Assembly (NCBI GenBank): GCA_963974475.1
Contig: CAXBCR010000009.1
Span: forward strand, 51,373 to 115,372
Length of the DNA: 64,000 nucleotides
Direction of reading: 5' to 3'
Source: CAJXZP01 sp963974475
Lineage (GTDB): Bacteria > Bacteroidota > Bacteroidia > Flavobacteriales_G > Salibacteraceae
Part shown: piece by piece, positions 42,643 through 50,336 of the stretch
How positions within the stretch are numbered: the stretch's first letter is position 1
Layout: every line of letters starts with the position of its first letter
Notes under the pieces: model-generated
What the model was told of the DNA's origin: nothing
What the model saw: the letters and a program-made list of their open reading frames with translations, nothing else
The model's database searches: none
Program-made: the position numbers and the translations under genes

Positions 42643-42678
42643 AAAGAAAAAGCATCCCGACAATGGTCGAGATGCTTT
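42643..42678 (-). terminator. Terminator between the kor and nuo units
   Basis: A 13-bp stem with one mismatch (AAAGCATCtCGAC type) and a 4-nt loop, followed on the minus strand by a T-rich run. It closes the korAB transcript before nuoA. Confidence 0.75.
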
Positions 42679-42685
42679 CAAGTAT

Positions 42686-43699
42686 TTATTCAATTTCCCA
42701 AGTTTCTCCACTGCCTAATAAATCATCTACAGTTTTGAATTTGGTAGTTTTGCGAACGTACTCTACCTGAGCCGCCATTCTATCTTCAAAAGACTCATGT
42801 TCTACCGATCTAATAACCCCGGTAACCATTGGCATTTCAAGATTTACCAACATCATGTGAAGGGTAATATCTTCCTCCTTGGCATCGTGAACCAATAAAT
42901 CAGACTCGGTAATGTTATCCTTACCAATTTCAACAACTTCCAATTTTAGTCCGTTTAAACGGATACCTTTTTCATTGTCTTTACCAAAAATCATTGGTTT
43001 TCCGTGTTCTAAACGTAAAAACGTTTCTGCTTTCACTTCTTTTGCGGTATAATCTTTATAGATTTTATCATTAAAAATTACACAGTTTTGAAGTATCTCT
43101 ACCAACGAAGTTCCTTTATGCTTAGCTGCTTCTAAGAAAACCTCTGTCATCCCCTTTGGATTGATATCTTCAATTCGTGCAAAAAACTGTGCTTTTGCAC
43201 CCAAGGCTAATTCACCTGGATTGAATGGATTATCAATACTTCCTAATGGAGATGTTTTGGTTTTTTGACCCAAATTAGTAGTTGGAGAAAATTGACCTTT
43301 TGTCAACCCATAAATACGGTTGTTAAACAAAAGAATATTGATATCAATATTTCTTCTCATGGCGTGAATAAAGTGGTTACCACCAATAGCAAGTGCATCC
43401 CCGTCACCGGTAATTTGCCATACACTCAATTTTGGATTAGCCAATTTTACACCTGTAGCAATAGCTGGAGCTCTACCGTGAATGGAGTGAAATCCATACG
43501 TATCCATGTAATAAGGAAAACGGGATGAACACCCAATTCCAGAAACGAATACGATATCTTTTTTATCCACCCCTAATTCAGGCATGGTTTTTTGCACTGA
43601 TTTTAAGATAGCGTAATCGCCACATCCCGGACACCAACGAACATCTTGATCGCTGGCGAAATCTTTTGCTTTGTACTGTATGATTGGATTCTCGCTCAT
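42686..43699 (-). CDS. korB: 2-oxoacid:ferredoxin oxidoreductase, beta (TPP-binding) subunit
   Basis: A 337-residue thiamine-diphosphate subunit of the 2-oxoglutarate/2-oxoacid:ferredoxin oxidoreductase family (KorAB/OforAB). It has the cluster-binding RWCPGCGDYAIL start, the TPP/Mg motif GDGDALAIGGNHFIHA (~98-113) with the following NNRIYGLTKGQFSPT loop, and EILQNCVIFND (~200). It oxidatively decarboxylates a 2-oxoacid with CoA and hands electrons to ferredoxin. 2-oxoglutarate is the likeliest substrate because of the two-subunit layout; 2-oxoacids in general remain possible. Confidence 0.93.
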   Translation of the reverse strand: MSENPIIQYKAKDFASDQDVRWCPGCGDYAILKSVQKTMPELGVDKKDIVFVSGIGCSSRFPYYMDTYGFHSIHGRAPAIATGVKLANPKLSVWQITGDGDALAIGGNHFIHAMRRNIDINILLFNNRIYGLTKGQFSPTTNLGQKTKTSPLGSIDNPFNPGELALGAKAQFFARIEDINPKGMTEVFLEAAKHKGTSLVEILQNCVIFNDKIYKDYTAKEVKAETFLRLEHGKPMIFGKDNEKGIRLNGLKLEVVEIGKDNITESDLLVHDAKEEDITLHMMLVNLEMPMVTGVIRSVEHESFEDRMAAQVEYVRKTTKFKTVDDLLGSGETWEIE

Positions 43700-43700
43700 C

Positions 43701-45548
43701 TTATTTCTCGTTTAAAATTTCGTTAAACTTTTGAGTCAATTCCGTTGTTGAAAATGGAAGACCTTGAATTTTGTTATATTGGTGATAATCAAATTGAGGT
43801 AATTCTTCTCGAAGATATTTTACAAATTGACCATTATTTAATTCACAAACCACGATTTTCTTAAACTTACTGAAAATTTCCGCGGTATTTCGTGGCAATG
43901 GTTTGATGTAACTGAAATGAGCTAATCCAACTGAACCACCTGCATCAATTGCTTCGCCTGCAGTAAGTAGCGAACCATACGTTCCACCCCATCCTACAAT
44001 TAATAAATCACCTTCTTGTTTACCTTCACATTCCAATTCAGGAATGTAATTGGCTACCCGTTGCACTTTTTCTTCACGGGTTTTGGTCATTTCTTGATGA
44101 TTTTCTGGTACGTAAGACACATTTCCTGTTAAGGCATCTTTTTCTAACCCACCTATTCTATGTTCAAAACCAGCTGTTCCAGGAATGGCCCATTTACGTG
44201 CAAGTGTATTTTCATCACGCGCATACACATTATAATCTTCTGGGCGATCATCTGCCTGAATAGTATAAGGAATAATTTCTGGCAATTCAGCCATTTTTCT
44301 AATTTTCCATGGTTGAGAACCATTGGCTACATACCCATCGGTTAATAAAATCACCGGAGTTACATGCTCCATAGCAATTTTAGCAGCGTTGTATGCCATA
44401 TCAAAACAATCGCCTGGACTTTTGGCTGCTACCACCACTAGTGGAGATTCACCATTACGTCCGTACAATGCTTGCATTAAATCAGATTGCTCCGTTTTGG
44501 TTGGTAAACCTGTAGAAGGACCTCCACGCTGCACATCCACAACTACTAGAGGAAGCTCAGTCATCACAGCTAAGCCTAAAGCTTCACCTTTTAAAGCTAG
44601 CCCCGGGCCAGAAGTAGTGGTAATAGCTAAATCGCCAGCAAAGGCAGCTCCAATTGCGGAAGATATTCCTGCAATTTCATCTTCAGCTTGAAAAGCTTTT
44701 GCTCCAAAATGTTTGTGTTTGGCTACTTCTTGTAAAATATCGGTAGCCGGTGTAATAGGATAAGAACCTAAAAATAATTCTTTATCCGCTTTTTGAGCAG
44801 CAGCAATAAATCCCCAAGCCGTAGCTTCGTTACCCATCACTGATTTATAGGTTCCTTTTGCCATATCTGAAGGAAGAACCGTAAATGAAGAAGGTAAGGC
44901 TTCAATGGTAATAGCGAAATTATATCCAGCTTGCAAAGCCCGCATATTTCCCTCTAAAATCATTTCTTTTTTACCAAATTTTCCTTTTAAGAAGCGGTGA
45001 GTATAATCCATTGGCCGGTTAAACAACCAATACACAATCCCTAAGCAAAACATGTTTTTACTTCGGGTAATGCTTTTATTATCCAACCCAATTCCTTCTA
45101 AAGCCGTTTTGGTTAAGGAAGTAATTGGTGCTTTCACCATATTATACTTATCTAGTTCTCCACTGGTTAAAGGGTCTTCGGTATATCCCGCTTTTTCCCA
45201 ATCCTTTCGGTTAAAACTATCTGTATCTATTATAATGGTATTGCCTGCAGGTACAGAATATAGATTGGCTTTTAAAGCCGCTGCATTCATCGCTACCAAA
45301 ACATCGGAGTGATCACCCGGTGTGTGAATATGCGATTTACCTATGTGCACCTGAAAACCTGACACCCCAGCTACGGTTCCTTGAGGAGCGCGAATTTCTG
45401 CGGGGTAATCAGGGAAAGTTGCAATATCATTTCCCAAAAACGCGGAAGTCCCTGCGAACTGCGTTCCTGTTAGCTGCATTCCATCACCGGAGTCACCGAC
45501 AAATTTTACAACCACTTTATCTAATTCTTTTACTGTGGTATTTCCCAT
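43701..45548 (-). CDS. korA: 2-oxoacid:ferredoxin oxidoreductase, fused gamma-alpha subunit
   Basis: A 615-residue subunit with an N-terminal gamma domain (~10-190, VVVKFVGDSGDGMQLTGTQFA) fused to the alpha domain (~235-600: GSYPITPATDI, EDEIAGISSAIGAAFAGDLAITTTSGPGLALK, RGGPSTGLPT). This is the usual layout of bacterial and archaeal KorA/OforA. It starts the two-gene unit, 1 nt apart from korB. A -7 box (45588-45595) and a palindrome (45627-45645) lie upstream. The enzyme works in the cytosol and is oxygen-sensitive in some lineages, although aerobic versions exist. Confidence 0.94.
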   Translation of the reverse strand: MGNTTVKELDKVVVKFVGDSGDGMQLTGTQFAGTSAFLGNDIATFPDYPAEIRAPQGTVAGVSGFQVHIGKSHIHTPGDHSDVLVAMNAAALKANLYSVPAGNTIIIDTDSFNRKDWEKAGYTEDPLTSGELDKYNMVKAPITSLTKTALEGIGLDNKSITRSKNMFCLGIVYWLFNRPMDYTHRFLKGKFGKKEMILEGNMRALQAGYNFAITIEALPSSFTVLPSDMAKGTYKSVMGNEATAWGFIAAAQKADKELFLGSYPITPATDILQEVAKHKHFGAKAFQAEDEIAGISSAIGAAFAGDLAITTTSGPGLALKGEALGLAVMTELPLVVVDVQRGGPSTGLPTKTEQSDLMQALYGRNGESPLVVVAAKSPGDCFDMAYNAAKIAMEHVTPVILLTDGYVANGSQPWKIRKMAELPEIIPYTIQADDRPEDYNVYARDENTLARKWAIPGTAGFEHRIGGLEKDALTGNVSYVPENHQEMTKTREEKVQRVANYIPELECEGKQEGDLLIVGWGGTYGSLLTAGEAIDAGGSVGLAHFSYIKPLPRNTAEIFSKFKKIVVCELNNGQFVKYLREELPQFDYHQYNKIQGLPFSTTELTQKFNEILNEK

Positions 45549-45587
45549 TTGTTATAATGTTGATTTTGCATATTTAATTTACATGTT

Positions 45588-45595
45588 CAAATTTA
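45588..45595 (-). promoter_or_regulatory. -7 promoter box of korAB
   Basis: TAAATTTG on the minus strand, ~40 nt before the korA ATG. No TTG lies at -33. Confidence 0.5.
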
Positions 45596-45626
45596 GCCGC
45601 ATCAATTATTTTAAAAACTGAGTTAC

Positions 45627-45645
45627 ATCATGAATCACTCATGAT
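45627..45645. promoter_or_regulatory. Palindrome upstream of the korAB promoter
   Basis: ATCATGA-N5-TCATGAT, a perfect 7-bp inverted repeat centred ~54 bp upstream of the expected transcription start. This position and symmetry suit a dimeric activator, for instance of the CRP/FNR type. The binder is not known. Confidence 0.4.
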
Positions 45646-45786
45646 TTATTTCATCTCTCGTTTATGCTTAATAAGCTAATCTCCCATAATTTTTAATGCC
45701 CTGCTTGGTCCATTTTTTAACACGATTTCACAAGTATAAAGGTACGAGTTTAATTCTACCCAAAAATTTATACCTCTTTGGATAAA

Positions 45787-45812
45787 CATCAGTTTTCAAC
45801 AGAAAACTGATG
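45787..45812. repeat. 11-bp perfect hairpin in the korA-padR gap
   Basis: CATCAGTTTTC-AACA-GAAAACTGATG. No T tract follows on either strand, so it is not a standard terminator. The rest of 45646-45930 shows nothing I can name. Confidence 0.5.
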
Positions 45813-45935
45813 AATGATAGTGAATAAACCTGACGATAATATCTGAAACAACCTTTCTTTGCAATGAGTTGTTTACCAGTATTTTAATGAAAAATATATG
45901 CAATATTGATTCATTTTTTATTTTTACCTAAGAAA

Positions 45936-45959
45936 CTTATGTATATTTGTCTTATGTAT
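45936..45959 (+). promoter_or_regulatory. Leaderless promoter and direct repeat at the padR start
   Basis: The -7 box TATATTTG (45942-45949) is followed by 4 nt and then the ATG at 45954, predicting a leaderless mRNA. CTTATGTAT occurs twice, 15 bp apart (45936-45944, 45951-45959), spanning the -7 box and start codon. This is a possible autoregulatory site for PadR. Confidence 0.5.
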
Positions 45960-46298
45960 TCATCAGAACTAGTAAAAGGGACACTCAAAACAATAGTACT
46001 CAACCTACTCAAGGAGCAAGGAAGAATGTACGGCTACGAAATTACCAATAGGGTCAAAGATTTAACAAAAGGCAAAATTCAAATTACGGAAGGAGCTTTG
46101 TATCCAACACTGCACAGTTTAGAAAAAAATGGGGAGCTAACTACCGAGAAAGAGTACATTGGTAAGCGCGTACGTAAATACTACTCGTTAACCACTCAAG
46201 GTAATGAAACCGCTATTGTTAAGGTGAATGAATTCTCCGATTTTTTGGAAACCATGGCTTTTTTGTTGAATCTAAAACCAAACTTGGGAAATGCCTAG
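45954..46298 (+). CDS. PadR-family transcriptional regulator
   Basis: A 114-residue winged-helix regulator. It has LVKGTLKTIVLNLLKEQGRMYGYEITNRV (~5-33) and the wing GALYPTLHSLEKNGELTTEKEYIGKRVRKYYSLT (~48-82). The ATG at 45954 starts the conserved domain; an upstream in-frame ATG (45906) precedes the promoter. The stop overlaps the next gene by 8 nt. PadR regulators paired with a membrane protein gene usually repress their own operon in response to membrane or small-molecule cues. Confidence 0.9.
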   Translation: MYSSELVKGTLKTIVLNLLKEQGRMYGYEITNRVKDLTKGKIQITEGALYPTLHSLEKNGELTTEKEYIGKRVRKYYSLTTQGNETAIVKVNEFSDFLETMAFLLNLKPNLGNA

Positions 46299-47085
46299 AG
46301 TTACCGATGAACAGGTAGATTTCATTTTAAATGACATTAAAGCGCGTGGGGTTGTTCTTGAAGATCTGCAAGACAACCTTCTAGATCACATGTGCTGCAT
46401 TGTTGAAAATGAAATGCCTGAAAACGCGGACTTTTATAAGTTCTACGATGAAAAACTGCCATTATTTTTTCAGCATGAGCTGAAAGAATTGCAGGTGGAG
46501 GTAGATATTTTATTAACATTTAAAAATTATTACGCTATGAAAAAAATGGTTATATATTCAGGAATAATAAGTTCAACACTCATTTTAATCGGTGCAATTC
46601 TAAAGACAATGCATTGGCCTGGGGCAGCTACTTCCCTAGTTTCTGGAGGATTAGTCTTCGGGTTTTTCTTTCTACCATTGATGATCATTATTAAATTAAA
46701 GGATGAACAACACCAAATGGACAAATGGGTTCAAACATTTGGTTTTTTGTTAGCTCTTGGAGTGTTTTTTGGAATCATGTTCAAAGTGATGCATTGGCCA
46801 GGCGCAAGTATTTTTAAAGCCTGCCTCACACTATTCATATTTGCATATGTTCCATTATACTTCTTTACCCGAATTCGAAGACCTGATCTCAGATTCAATA
46901 CTATCGTTAACACTTCGTTAATGATGGCTACCGGAGGGATGTTATATGCAATGGTTAACCTAGGATATGCTACACAAATGCATGAAAAAACCAACATTTC
47001 GCCAAAAGAATCTGCTCCAACTTCCGAGCCTGCGATGGAATCCACTAATATCAGGTTCCTTTATAATTTCACCACTAAGGTCTAA
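46291..47085 (+). CDS. PadR-linked membrane protein with duplicated MHWPGA motif
   Basis: A 264-residue protein. A helical cytosolic N-terminal domain (~1-75, VTDEQVDFILNDIKARGVVLEDLQDNLLDHMCCIVE) resembles the alpha-helical domains often partnered with PadR regulators. It is followed by about six transmembrane helices arranged as two repeats, each containing KxMHWPGA (LKTMHWPGA ~102, FKVMHWPGA ~164). The HWPGA motif also occurs in GldL-type Bacteroidota proteins, but the overall architecture differs. Translationally coupled to padR. Probable sensor or effector of the PadR unit; function unproven. Confidence 0.7.
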   Translation: MPRVTDEQVDFILNDIKARGVVLEDLQDNLLDHMCCIVENEMPENADFYKFYDEKLPLFFQHELKELQVEVDILLTFKNYYAMKKMVIYSGIISSTLILIGAILKTMHWPGAATSLVSGGLVFGFFFLPLMIIIKLKDEQHQMDKWVQTFGFLLALGVFFGIMFKVMHWPGASIFKACLTLFIFAYVPLYFFTRIRRPDLRFNTIVNTSLMMATGGMLYAMVNLGYATQMHEKTNISPKESAPTSEPAMESTNIRFLYNFTTKV

Positions 47086-47244
47086 GAACCTGAAATAAAT
47101 TACTAAAATTTATAACTAGTGATTTATTAATGCATTTTGATATAACATACAGGTCCAACGCCTAGTTTGAACAAAAATTAGTACTTTGGTTCTTTAGATT
47201 CATTCCAAATTAGCGAGGTCATCTTTTTATTGGAATTTAGTCTA

Positions 47245-47252
47245 TAAATTTG
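47245..47252 (+). promoter_or_regulatory. -7 promoter box of the ferredoxin gene
   Basis: TAAATTTG, giving a leader of ~45 nt before the ATG at 47303. Confidence 0.5.
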
Positions 47253-47302
47253 TCTTATTAAAAAATAAAAATCTTTCCGATAGGAATACAAAAATTATAA
47301 AT

Positions 47303-47647
47303 ATGTTAGTAATTAATGATGATTGCATCAATTGCGATGCGTGCGTTTCTGAATGTCCAAACCATGCTATTTATGAGCCAGACGAAGAGTGGGCATACGC
47401 TGACGGATCAAACTTGTCTGGAACTGTAAAACTTTGGGATGGTAGAGAAGTAGATGCAGATGCGAAACAAGAAGCTCAAAGTGATGAATTTTTCTATATC
47501 GTAGCCGATAAATGTACAGAATGTAAAGGATTCCACGATGAACCACAATGTGTTTCAGTTTGTCCTGTAGATGCAATTCACGTAAGTGAAGAACACCCAG
47601 AATCAGAAGAACTATTGTTAGAGAAAAAAGCGTGCATGCACGGATAA
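47303..47647 (+). CDS. 2[4Fe-4S] ferredoxin
   Basis: A 114-residue acidic ferredoxin. Cluster motif I is C8xxC11xxC14xxxC18P. Motif II is C71xxC74x8C83xxxC87P, with the longer loop seen in Allochromatium-type ferredoxins. An acidic insert (~27-65) separates them and a C-terminal extension follows. Such ferredoxins have very low potentials. It is the natural electron acceptor for the korAB product encoded ~2 kb away and a plausible donor to the NuoEFG-less complex I. Monocistronic with its own promoter and terminator. Confidence 0.93.
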   Translation: MLVINDDCINCDACVSECPNHAIYEPDEEWAYADGSNLSGTVKLWDGREVDADAKQEAQSDEFFYIVADKCTECKGFHDEPQCVSVCPVDAIHVSEEHPESEELLLEKKACMHG

Positions 47648-47662
47648 TTCTCCACAAAGCAT

Positions 47663-47700
47663 AAAAAAACCTGATAGAAGTACTTCTATCAGGTTTTTTT
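47663..47700 (+). terminator. Intrinsic terminator of the ferredoxin gene
   Basis: A fully palindromic stem (AACCTGATAGAA ... TTCTATCAGGTT) flanked by A7 and T7. It can act on both strands. Confidence 0.88.
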
Positions 47701-47764
47701 ATGCCTTTTGAGTCGGAAGTCTGGAGTTTTATAGGATTCTAGCTCCTAACTTCCGTCTTCGGTC

Positions 47765-48127
47765 TTAATGGTGATGATGTGCTTTTGGAGGAAGCATTTC
47801 CAACGTTCCGGCCAATGCCTTTTCAATTACCACATCCACGTCTGTTACATCGGTCATGACTGCTTGAATTCCTTTGCTTTTCATTTTAATAGGAAACCCT
47901 GGACCCATATCTCCGGTAATAATTACATCCATATCAAATAATGGGTGATGTGCTTCTGGATTTGGCCCGTGAAAATGATTGTGAAGCATCATTTCTGGGT
48001 CCAACTCAAATAATTCTTTTCGCTCCACTTCTTTTTTATCGTTGATATCAAAAATGTAAAAACGCGTGCATTTGCCTGCGTGACCACTTACGGTTCTTTT
48101 ATTCTGACTAGTTATTGCGATTTTCAT
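47765..48127 (-). CDS. NifX/NifB-associated dinitrogenase-cofactor-type domain protein
   Basis: A 120-residue protein with the small ribonuclease-H-like NifX/NafY fold: MKIAITSQNKRTVSGHAGKCTRFYIFDI, the VIITGDMGPGFPIKMKSKGIQAVMT segment and VVIEKALAGTL. Histidines are unusually frequent (HNHFHGPNPEAHHP mid-protein and a terminal HHHH), suggesting metal binding. No nitrogenase genes are present, so it belongs to the wider family thought to handle iron-sulfur or metal cofactors. A minus-strand -7 box (TAGTTTTG, 48148-48155) lies upstream. Confidence 0.82.
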   Translation of the reverse strand: MKIAITSQNKRTVSGHAGKCTRFYIFDINDKKEVERKELFELDPEMMLHNHFHGPNPEAHHPLFDMDVIITGDMGPGFPIKMKSKGIQAVMTDVTDVDVVIEKALAGTLEMLPPKAHHHH

Positions 48128-48306
48128 AGTTATTATTTTTAGACTTACAAAACTAGCGTGTTACCCATCTCGCATATATGAGAAAAGTCACCAACCTCGT
48201 TTTTCACTGAATCTAAGTTAACTATTGTACCCCATTCAATAATAAAGCAATGTGAAATGTAAGGAAACTAAATTGTTTTTTTATCTATGCATCAAAGACA
48301 AAGTTT

Positions 48307-49215
48307 ATGAGCCAGGAATTTACTAATTTACAAATTGCATTTACAAAAGAAAGTTTATTTGCACTTCATTTAGCCATCGCTTTCATCATGTTTGGTGTGG
48401 CATTGGGCATAAAAAAATCGGAGTTCTTGGAAATACGAACCAACCCGAAATCGGTAATTGTAGGAGTTATTAGTCAATTTGTTTTACTCCCCTTCCTCAC
48501 CTTTATAGTTATTCTACTAATAAAACCGCTCCCAGAGCTAGCTTTAGGAATGATACTAGTTGCGGCTTCTCCAGGTGGAAATGTTTCCAACTTTTTTTCG
48601 CAACAGTCTAAAGGAAATATTGCTTTATCGGTAAGTCTCACAGCACTAGCATCCATTCTTGCAATAATTATGACCCCCATCAACTTTGAATTTTATGCCG
48701 AACTTTACTTGGGTAAACTTGGAGAAATTAAACCGATTGAAATTGAGTTTTTGGAAATTTTAGAAAAAATATTCACCATTTTGGTCATTCCATTAGTTGC
48801 TGGTGTTACTTTTTCCACGCGTCTACCTGAAATTGCAAAAAAAATAAAAGGGCCAATTGGCACCTTATCTTTCCTCATTTTAGTGGTATTTATGGTGGTA
48901 GCATTCTCCAAAAATATCGATGTTTTCTTAGCTTATTATCAATACATTATTGTACTGGTTTTGATTCACAACGCCCTCGCCTTTGGGGTGGGTTATGGAG
49001 CCGGAAAAATTGCTAGGCTCCCCAGTAAAGATGTCAGAACAATCACGATAGAAACCGGGATTCAAAATTCTGGACTATCGTTGGCCATTATTTTTTCTGT
49101 ATTTGATGGAAATGGTGGAATGGCGCTTTTAGCTGCATGGTGGGGAATTTGGCACATTTTTGCAGGCACAATTATTTCTTTTTTCTTTAAACGAGCAAAT
49201 GCAAAAACCGTTTAA
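48307..49215 (+). CDS. Bile acid:sodium symporter-family (BASS) transporter
   Basis: A 302-residue inner-membrane protein with nine to ten helices and the family hallmarks ILVAASPGGNVSNFFSQQSKGNIALSVSLTALASI (~80-115, sodium-site region) and TIETGIQNSGLSLAIIFSVF (~247-266). BASS bacterial members carry organic anions such as bile acids, pyruvate or pantoate with Na+. Substrate undefined. The acyltransferase gene follows but has its own -7 box across this gene's stop codon. Confidence 0.88.
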   Translation: MSQEFTNLQIAFTKESLFALHLAIAFIMFGVALGIKKSEFLEIRTNPKSVIVGVISQFVLLPFLTFIVILLIKPLPELALGMILVAASPGGNVSNFFSQQSKGNIALSVSLTALASILAIIMTPINFEFYAELYLGKLGEIKPIEIEFLEILEKIFTILVIPLVAGVTFSTRLPEIAKKIKGPIGTLSFLILVVFMVVAFSKNIDVFLAYYQYIIVLVLIHNALAFGVGYGAGKIARLPSKDVRTITIETGIQNSGLSLAIIFSVFDGNGGMALLAAWWGIWHIFAGTIISFFFKRANAKTV

Positions 49216-49220
49216 ATTTG
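49213..49220 (+). promoter_or_regulatory. -7 box overlapping a stop codon, leaderless start of the acyltransferase gene
   Basis: TAAATTTG begins on the TAA stop of the symporter gene and is followed by four bases (TGGT) and the ATG at 49225, so the mRNA would be leaderless. Confidence 0.5.
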
Positions 49221-49224
49221 TGGT

Positions 49225-50328
49225 ATGATTAAAAATGCGTTTATTTTTCTTTTAACAACGTATGTCCGCACTGGACTACATTTTTTTTTCCGCAAATTCC
49301 AATCGGTAAAACACAGTAATTCAATCAATAAAGGTTCTGTAATTTTTGCACCTACGCATCAAAATGCTTTTATGGATGCCTTGGCAATTGTGATGACACA
49401 ACCTAGAGCCTCCTATTTTTTAACGCAAGCGCAAGTTTTTCAAAATAAATTAGGAGATGCTTTCTTTTCCTACATTTATATGCTTCCCATTTATCGAGAA
49501 CGTGATGGGTTACATACGGTTAAAAAAAATAAAGAAATTTTTGAGAAATGCGTAGATGTATTAGTGGATGGTAAACAACCGCTAACTATTTTTCCGGAGG
49601 GCAATCATAATTTACGAAGAGCGGTTAGACCTTTACAAAAAGGAATTGCGCGAATTGCTTTTGCCGTTTTGGATAAAAACCCGGATACTGATTTAAAAAT
49701 CTGTCCCGTTGGACTTAACTATTCTGCACATCGTCAATTTCGCTCAGATTTACTTGTTATTTATGGAGAGCCATTCGATGTTAAGCCATTTTACGAAACG
49801 TATTTAAAAAACAATAATCAGGGCTACATTGCTTTGCTAGCCGAATTGGATAAACGAATTCGCTTGTTAACCATTGATATGCCAAGAGGGCTAAAATACC
49901 ATCAAGTTGCCAAAGCCTGGGTTAAAAATGCATGGGGAACATGGGATTTGAAAGCCAACTTTGACAACAATCAAAAACTTTTAAATGCGATTTTGGCTGA
50001 GGAGCCTCTACCAGATAAAAAAGTGTCGGATACGCCTATTATTTTTAAAGTGCTATTTGCGCCATTTTGGCTCTATATGTTTATCAACAACTTTATTGCT
50101 TTTAAAACCATTCGAACGCTTACCAAAAAACTGGCTAAAGACCCCGCTTTTGAATCTTCCATGCATTTGGTATTTGGCATATTTGGTTCGGTATTAATTT
50201 ACCTGCTTCAAGCTGTCGTTGTTTTGACATTTACCAACATTGCAATAGCGGGCGCGTACTTCCTTTCCATCCCATTATTTAACTTTATACTCTTCAAAAT
50301 CTACAAAAATTCTTTTGTGATTGAATAA
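49225..50328 (+). CDS. 1-acyl-glycerol-3-phosphate acyltransferase family protein
   Basis: A 367-residue PlsC-like acyltransferase. The catalytic block is THQNAFMDALAIV (H45 ... D51, an HX5D spacing that I recall as usual in this Bacteroidota branch rather than HX4D), followed by YRERDGL (~93) and FPEGNHNLRR (~121-130, the EG motif). The C-terminus adds two hydrophobic helices (~325-360). It likely acylates a glycerolipid precursor at the inner membrane. It is followed by the patatin-barrel gene (8-nt gap) and a methyltransferase, a possible lipid-modifying run. Confidence 0.85.
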   Translation: MIKNAFIFLLTTYVRTGLHFFFRKFQSVKHSNSINKGSVIFAPTHQNAFMDALAIVMTQPRASYFLTQAQVFQNKLGDAFFSYIYMLPIYRERDGLHTVKKNKEIFEKCVDVLVDGKQPLTIFPEGNHNLRRAVRPLQKGIARIAFAVLDKNPDTDLKICPVGLNYSAHRQFRSDLLVIYGEPFDVKPFYETYLKNNNQGYIALLAELDKRIRLLTIDMPRGLKYHQVAKAWVKNAWGTWDLKANFDNNQKLLNAILAEEPLPDKKVSDTPIIFKVLFAPFWLYMFINNFIAFKTIRTLTKKLAKDPAFESSMHLVFGIFGSVLIYLLQAVVVLTFTNIAIAGAYFLSIPLFNFILFKIYKNSFVIE

Positions 50329-50336
50329 GAGTCTCG

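Noticed and set aside
47765..48127. Nitrogen-fixation locus suggested by the NifX-like domain
   Set aside because: No nifHDK or cofactor-assembly genes nearby; the fold is widespread outside diazotrophs.
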